Positions 58,997-64,000 of a DNA stretch of 64,000 nt are shown here, piece after piece (position 1 is the first letter of the stretch; the number at the start of each line of letters is the position of its first letter). Both the position numbers and the translations under genes were made by a program. The stretch covers positions 248,001-312,000 of the forward strand of contig JAMPIV010014841.1 in assembly GCA_024509875.1 (NCBI GenBank), read 5' to 3'. This DNA is from Oreohelix idahoensis. Taxonomy: Eukaryota; Mollusca; Gastropoda; Stylommatophora; Oreohelicidae. The notes beneath the pieces were generated by a model. It was given only the letters and a program-made list of their open reading frames with translations. It did no database searches and was not told the DNA's origin.

Positions 58997-59707
58997 GAGT
59001 AACCCCATCTCCTTTTATCATACGCCGAAAAGAAAGCTGGATTTTTAGGAGTTTTATGAGAATAGAAGGAGAATTAATTTTTCAATAAAAGCTGCCATTA
59101 TTTTATTCATTTGTCGTGGTGCTCTGCCCTTTGAACATAAATTTATTATTCACATTCTTCAATATCGAGCTCAGAAATAAAACCATTCTCTCTCCTTTAA
59201 AATATTACCGTCATCCCTAGAAACATTCATCTCAAATATTGAAAGCTAGCAAAAGAAGGCATTAGCTTAAAACCTGACATGAGATCCCGGACATAATGAA
59301 GAAATAACGGAGACAAATCTGAGCCAGACGAGAACTTATTTGAACATCGCCTGGTTACTGATTTAAATTACGTCAGGCTGGAACAAACTTGGCTAAATCC
59401 GGGCACTTATTTAATCACGTATGCTTAGCCCTGGGATCTATGGCACCGACGGATCTGACAACGTTACAGGATGGTGGGTTGCACTAAAGAGGGCAGGGAA
59501 TTATTCCCGCTGTTTGGTTAATTCATTAAGTTAAACGGGAAAATTCGCACAATCCATTAAATCTGGACGGAGAGGCGGACATCCGGGAAAAATTTCTGTA
59601 AAATTTACAAAGAAACACGGGTGTGCGGGGGGAGTGGGGTGGATATCGGGTCATTAGTGGAAATGTCATAGAAGCTGATGCAGCAGTGAAAACCAGACAG
59701 CAAACTT

Positions 59708-60815
59708 ACTTACTTAGTTAGTCGTTCCCTTTATACCGTGAGGTGTAGAGGTTTGGAAGAGAGAGCGCCAGACTATCCTATCGGCTGTCTTCCTCCTGGC
59801 CTGGTGTTAAAGAAAGAATGTTAGTGTATTTTTGTATCATGACCACACATAGGCATTACCAGTTAATTTTGCGGTAATATGTCTCTCTGTGGCAAATCAT
59901 GTTTTTGCACGGGTTTTAACTCAAATTGAACGCTACATATTTAATACGTCACCAGTTGTTAATGACGTAACACGTTCTGCACTAATTTATGCTAACGGCT
60001 AAGATTCTTAGCCTTTCGTTATCTGTGATCTTCGTGGTAAGACGTATTTTATTCAAGCTCCTAATATTGCGGAGGAAGAGCTCCAAGTGGCATATTATAT
60101 TCTTCGAAGGCCGCCACTATATTTACTAAGATGAATCAGAACTTAGCGAGGAGTTCGTGATAACTTAAAGAAGTATTCAAGTATAATTTTACGTCCACAT
60201 TGTCTGACCCACATTACTTGGGTGGATTTCACCTCTAGTACAGCGGCCAGAAATGTATGGTTGAGACGAGACTGTTGAAGGATTCGACGATAATACATGT
60301 ACAATATGCCATGCCATTTCTATGATGTCGTTATCTCTGATGTACATTAAACGTAAGGATATTTTGTGGACCCTCCACCTGACGACTTGAGTTCTTCAAC
60401 CATTGATGTCATGTATAATCTCACCCGTCTCCATTCGTGTTATTAGTACGATGCATGGACCTTAGAAGATCTTCGTTCTATGTTCAACTAATTTCTGCAA
60501 GAAGATAACCCCATCTGTAACACCTGGTTCCATTCTAGTCATCGGTCCTTCAGAGATTGTCTAATGTTGTCCTCCCAGCGGACTCTGGGTCGTCCTGGGG
60601 TCTGGATCTCTGGCTCTTAGTTTCCCATGCTTGTCGTGGTAGCCGATCTACTCCTATTCTGCAGACATGGCCAAACCATCTTAGTTGGGACTGTTCTACT
60701 TGGGTCTGCAGGGGGTGGGATTTTAGGCCTTGACGTATCGTCTGGTTGCGGACCATGTCTCTTCTTGTTACTTTGCAAACGATGATCATATAGAACCGTG
60801 GCACCGTTTGTCACA
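59708..60815 (-). mobile_element. LINE 3' end, family D (minus strand), split by a solo LTR
   Basis: 59708-59804 and 60528-60815 join into one fragment when the LTR at 59805-60522 and one copy of its duplication are ignored. On the minus strand 60550-60804 reads RNQTIRQGLKSHPLQTQVEQ then LRWFGHVCRI and LPRQAWE, a LINE RT C-terminus. It ends in a TTACTTACTTAG (plus strand) tail. Confidence 0.75.
59805..60522. repeat. Solo LTR (718 bp)
   Basis: Begins TGTTAAAG and ends CTGTAACA (inverted repeat 7 of 8), flanked by the exact 5-bp duplication CCTGG (59800-59804 and 60523-60527). It interrupts a LINE fragment whose two halves resume on either side. No internal domain remains, so it arose by LTR-LTR recombination. 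The family differs from the other two LTR types in the window. Confidence 0.88.
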
Positions 60816-60825
60816 ACAAAAAAGT

Positions 60826-61110
60826 GCTCATTAGCGCTGCGATCACGAAAGCTTCATTTTCTTCTTTCACTTTTCAAGTCCCCAATGAGCATATGCCTTC
60901 AAGAAACGTTCGCCAAGTCGTGGTGTCCCGTGCCATCAGCTTAAGGTATTTCCATGTCTTCTTCATCCCCCGTATGTCTGTCTCCATTTCTTTTCTCCAT
61001 TTGTTGTTTGGTCTTCCTCCACCTCACTTACCATGGGGTTTCCAGAACAAGTACAGCCTTGTAATGCTGTCAACAGGTTTCCTCAATGTGGGTCCTATCC
61101 AGCTTAGTCT
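60826..61110 (-). mobile_element. LINE 3'-end fragment, family L (minus strand)
   Basis: The reverse complement carries the block GTTGACAGCATTACAAGGCT ... TTCTGGAAACCCCATGG ... and a segment like the coding end of 58610-58843. Confidence 0.6.
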
Positions 61111-61284
61111 GTATCAAATAATATGAATCCAAACGTTACAACAACATAGTCAGCACACGACGACATAAGAGCCAACATTGCGCATACTGAGACCTTCGTT
61201 TTAGGTGCCTTTCTCGACGCCCTGTGTAATTCTCATGGGCTTCTGAAAGACAAGGAAAGAACTGTATTACTGCTCCCTAAGGTA

Positions 61285-61490
61285 TGGGTGTACGAGGTGA
61301 CTAATTAGAAGCTGTGTATGGGTGCTGACAACCTCATTACGTAAAATAAATTGCTATAAAATCCGCCCCTGCAAGAGCACATCAGTGCTTTGGAGTGATT
61401 GTTTTATAAGGAAACCAGATGCAGTTGTAGCTCCATGTTCTATAAGGGGCGAGAAGGGATCTGAGAATGATGATGATGAATATCGTTCTT
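61285..61490 (+). repeat. Dispersed repeat family A, copy
   Basis: GTACGAGGTGACTAATTAGA ... GCTGACAACCTCATTACGTA ... CCCTGCAAGAGCACATCAG ... ends GATGATGATGAATAT; same order as other family A copies. Confidence 0.68.
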
Positions 61491-61789
61491 TGTTTGTAAA
61501 CTCCATCTTAGAAATCAGTGTCGTAAAAATTTTGTTGCAGTCTCTTTCCTTTTTTGGGGAAAGGGGAAGGGGAGGTGGGGGGAGAGAAAGAGTTGAAGAC
61601 AATAGCTATCTAGCTGAGAGTCATGAAGCAAACTGTTGTTGTCTAAGACAGTAGCCTCTGGAAGTCTAAGATATATGTGGGAATCGAAGACAGTTATATG
61701 TGGTGATTTAAGACACCTATATGTGGTAGTCTTAAGATCAGATATCAATAATTTAGGAGTCATAACAAGAATCAATCAGCTGACAATGG

Positions 61790-61915
61790 AATACCCTGGC
61801 GATGGACAGGACAGTGAGGAAACTTGTTGATGCATTACAAGACAGGCCTTGTTCTGGAATCTCCAGTGTAACAGGCGGTGAGGAAGACTAAAAACACACG
61901 AAGAAGGAAAATAGA
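61790..61915 (+). mobile_element. LINE 3'-end fragment, family L (plus strand)
   Basis: GAGGAAACTTGTTGATGCAT then ACAAGACAGGCCTTGTTCTG; same block as 44700-44760 and 58680-58740. Short and decayed. Confidence 0.55.
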
Positions 61916-62034
61916 CAAGAATAGGAGGATAAATAACCCATAATAATGGGATTAAAAAAAACTAAGCTTTAAACAGATAGTACAGTTTGGTCAATTGTTT
62001 ATTAATTTTTTCTATTTTTATTTTGGTAAAGTTT

Positions 62035-62230
62035 TTACAAGATGAGTCGGTATGCTCTGTAAGGAAGAGTGGTGGGTTGTTGAGATCAGGCATGCTCCAG
62101 TCTACCCAGCTGTAAATGGGTAACTCACCCTAGTCCTGAGTTAGGGAAGGCAAAGGCTCCAGGGGAAGCAGGCCCTAAACTTGGTCACTCCAACCGACGC
62201 AGGATGGTGTATGTATGAAGTAGAAGTGTA
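62035..62230 (+). repeat. SINE-like fragment (weak)
   Basis: GTCTACCCAGCTGTAAATGG followed by GTAACTCACCC and a GGGAAGC-type 3' part resembles the body of tRNA-derived SINEs, but no A/B boxes or duplication were found. Confidence 0.3.
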
Positions 62231-63490
62231 GAGTGTGATTACCGCGAATGGTGTACTGTTCGTGTGCTGACCAATATAACCACTCATACACATGTGTCTA
62301 CAAGGCACCAATGCAGACTGCTGGAATCTTTGTTTACTCAATTTATTCAGACGTACACACTGGGACATACGAGTACATCATGGTATGTTGACATATCAAT
62401 TTGTAGGTATACATAGCAGATCTGAAGTCATGACACATTCAGAAATAATGGGCAGTACATCAAAAGTTCAATTGTCATGATACATTATGGCCGCATCCCC
62501 CTATCTGACTAAACGCGTCAGTGAAGGCAGATCGGTAAATAACTAAAGTTACTTGACGTCCATAGTTTGTAGCATATATTATGAAACCACGAAAGAGGGG
62601 GTTTCTAGCAAGATTGAGATCTCCCTGTCACTGTCCGATAATAGGATAAATAATCTGTTCTCTTGGCAGTGATCAAAACATATGATGACCGAAATCTAAC
62701 ATGGCCGCCTCCCTGAGTTGTCGTTCACTCATTCATAGGAAGGAGAATATAAGCCAGAGTTAATTTATAATGGGTATATAAATGATTTCATAAATGTTCC
62801 CATACAGCTCTACGGTGATCAGGTTAATTCACGTAGCCATAACCGCTGTAGGAAAGTCTGTCATCTTTGTCGATACAAAACACGACCCTAGCGATACGAA
62901 GCACAATGTTCCATCTAGGTCGAATCGACATGAGATCATCAAAATAGGGTCTGGCAATACATGGAGTCCGAATTATACATTGTACCGTACCTTAGGAGAG
63001 TCTCTAACATAAACTATAGTAGAGATACCATCTCCTTTAGAAGAAAACCACTTCATGAATTATATTTCCTTAAGAATCTACCAGCCCTTTGAAAAGTGCG
63101 TACCCGCCATTATCACGGTACATCGGAACTCATCACGACTTGTCAAGACAACTCATACTTCCGCTAGACCGGAATAACAAGAATCTAGTCCCTCCTACCC
63201 ATCCAAAATATACAATATAGGACTGATTCTACTTGTACTAATAATATGTAATACATATGAATTCAGGCCATAAACACAATAAGCAAATTAATATATTTTC
63301 TGGCCCTAAAAAATAAGTACAAACGTAAGCGCAATATCCTTGCGCCGGATCAATATCCAGAACGATTACTCCTATAATCAAAAGTGTGAATCAAAACATG
63401 GATTCTCTCGCTTTTACCATAGACAGCATTTTCATACACAAATGAATGAATGTCTATATTTTTTCCATATTAAATAGCCATATCGATTTT
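62231..63490. other. Unannotated stretch, possibly the distal LTR of the third Gmr1-like element
   Basis: No gene supported. If the third element's LTR is of similar length to the others it should extend to about 62.2-62.4 kb, but similarity fades and I could not place its end. Confidence 0.3.
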
Positions 63491-63927
63491 TGTAATATGT
63501 GCGTCAAAATATGCACGCAAACAGATTACCACACCCCTCGGGAAAAAAAAAAAATGGTACATTTTTTTTTTTGAAAATCATCTAGGAGCAACATGCAATA
63601 GGCTCACAACGCACCAATACAATGCGCAGATGATAAGCATAAGTTTTATGACCTTAGAGAAAGTACTTCTCTAAGTATAAATATTTCCAGAGAGGTGTCA
63701 CCAACGCATACTACAATATTAGCAATGACACAATTTCCACATTAGTTTATACATAAATTTCATCTAAGATATCTTAACATCATGATCATCAAAGACGAAA
63801 AACATTGAAAGATCAGCGGTGAATAAATATCAATGAACCGCTAAGTAGTGTTACAATCAATATATGATATATTACATATGTGTACACATTTCAACATAGA
63901 AACAACTGTATCAAAGTTGTATAACAG
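63491..63927 (-). repeat. 3' untranslated/LTR region of a third, divergent Gmr1-like element (minus strand)
   Basis: On the minus strand, GCGTTGGTGACACCTCTC (near 63692-63709) matches GTGTTGGTGACACCTCCC of the known LTRs. An A-run, TGT-CCA, T-run, CGGGAGG-type block at 63538-63592 also matches. Between these the sequences are clearly diverged, so this is a related subfamily. Confidence 0.6.
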
Positions 63928-64000
63928 TTATGAATCATGTGGGCATCTAGACAAAATATCTGCCATCACATTTTCTGACCCACGGATAGCTCGCACCGAA
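63928..64000 (-). CDS. RNase H C-terminus of a third Gmr1-like element (partial, minus strand)
   Basis: Minus-strand translation from the window edge gives the equivalent of RAIRG-x-DNVMADILSRCPHDS (with VRKCDG-like changes depending on frame) and ends in TAA at the same point as copies 1 and 2. At the nucleotide level TTTTGTCTAGATGCCCACAT is identical to the other copies. The rest of the element lies outside the window. Confidence 0.8.
   Translation of the reverse strand, partial: SVRAIRGSENVMADILSRCPHDS

Overview
This is repeat-dominated nuclear DNA from an animal, most likely an invertebrate; I cannot name the species. The evidence is AT-rich intergenic DNA, no compact operons, many decayed LINE 3' ends, tRNA-derived SINE sequence, mariner and hAT transposons, and Ty3/gypsy LTR elements of the Gmr1-like kind, where integrase is encoded upstream of reverse transcriptase. 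I found no convincing conserved single-copy host gene.

Left (1-6774): the 3' part of a Gmr1-like element, copy 1, with gag, protease, integrase, reverse transcriptase and RNase H, then a 3' LTR of about 1.7 kb. From 6775 to 17.4 kb lie gene-poor DNA, a perfect 77-bp-arm hairpin insertion with a tRNA-like loop, two minisatellites, dispersed repeats and a full-length SINE with a 12-bp target duplication.

Centre (17429-35066): a 17.6-kb LTR unit bounded by two 1047-bp direct repeats that differ at only 4 positions, flanked by the 4-bp duplication TGGG. Its interior shows no reverse transcriptase of its own. It carries two pieces of an unusual coding region: an N-terminal piece ending in a DEK C-terminal (DEK_C) domain, and a C-terminal piece with a DSGIDS phosphodegron-like motif. 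A second Gmr1-like element (19645-28666) sits between the two pieces. The nested element's own LTRs differ about five times more than the outer LTRs. The composite therefore may have moved as one unit.

Right (35.1-64 kb): a mosaic of dispersed repeats. Notable items are a chimeric retro-insertion (40701-41841) joining a 295-bp sequence also found at 37.2 kb to a 5'-truncated LINE, a hAT-like non-autonomous element, a broken mariner with DD34D residues, several minisatellites, a solo LTR (59805-60522) splitting a LINE fragment with a 5-bp duplication, and the end of a third, divergent Gmr1-like element on the minus strand at the window edge.

Nothing here forms a metabolic pathway. The coding content is retroelement machinery plus the outer unit's DEK_C-containing ORF. 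Single-base indels break frames in both Gmr1-like copies, often in homopolymers, so part of the damage could be assembly error.
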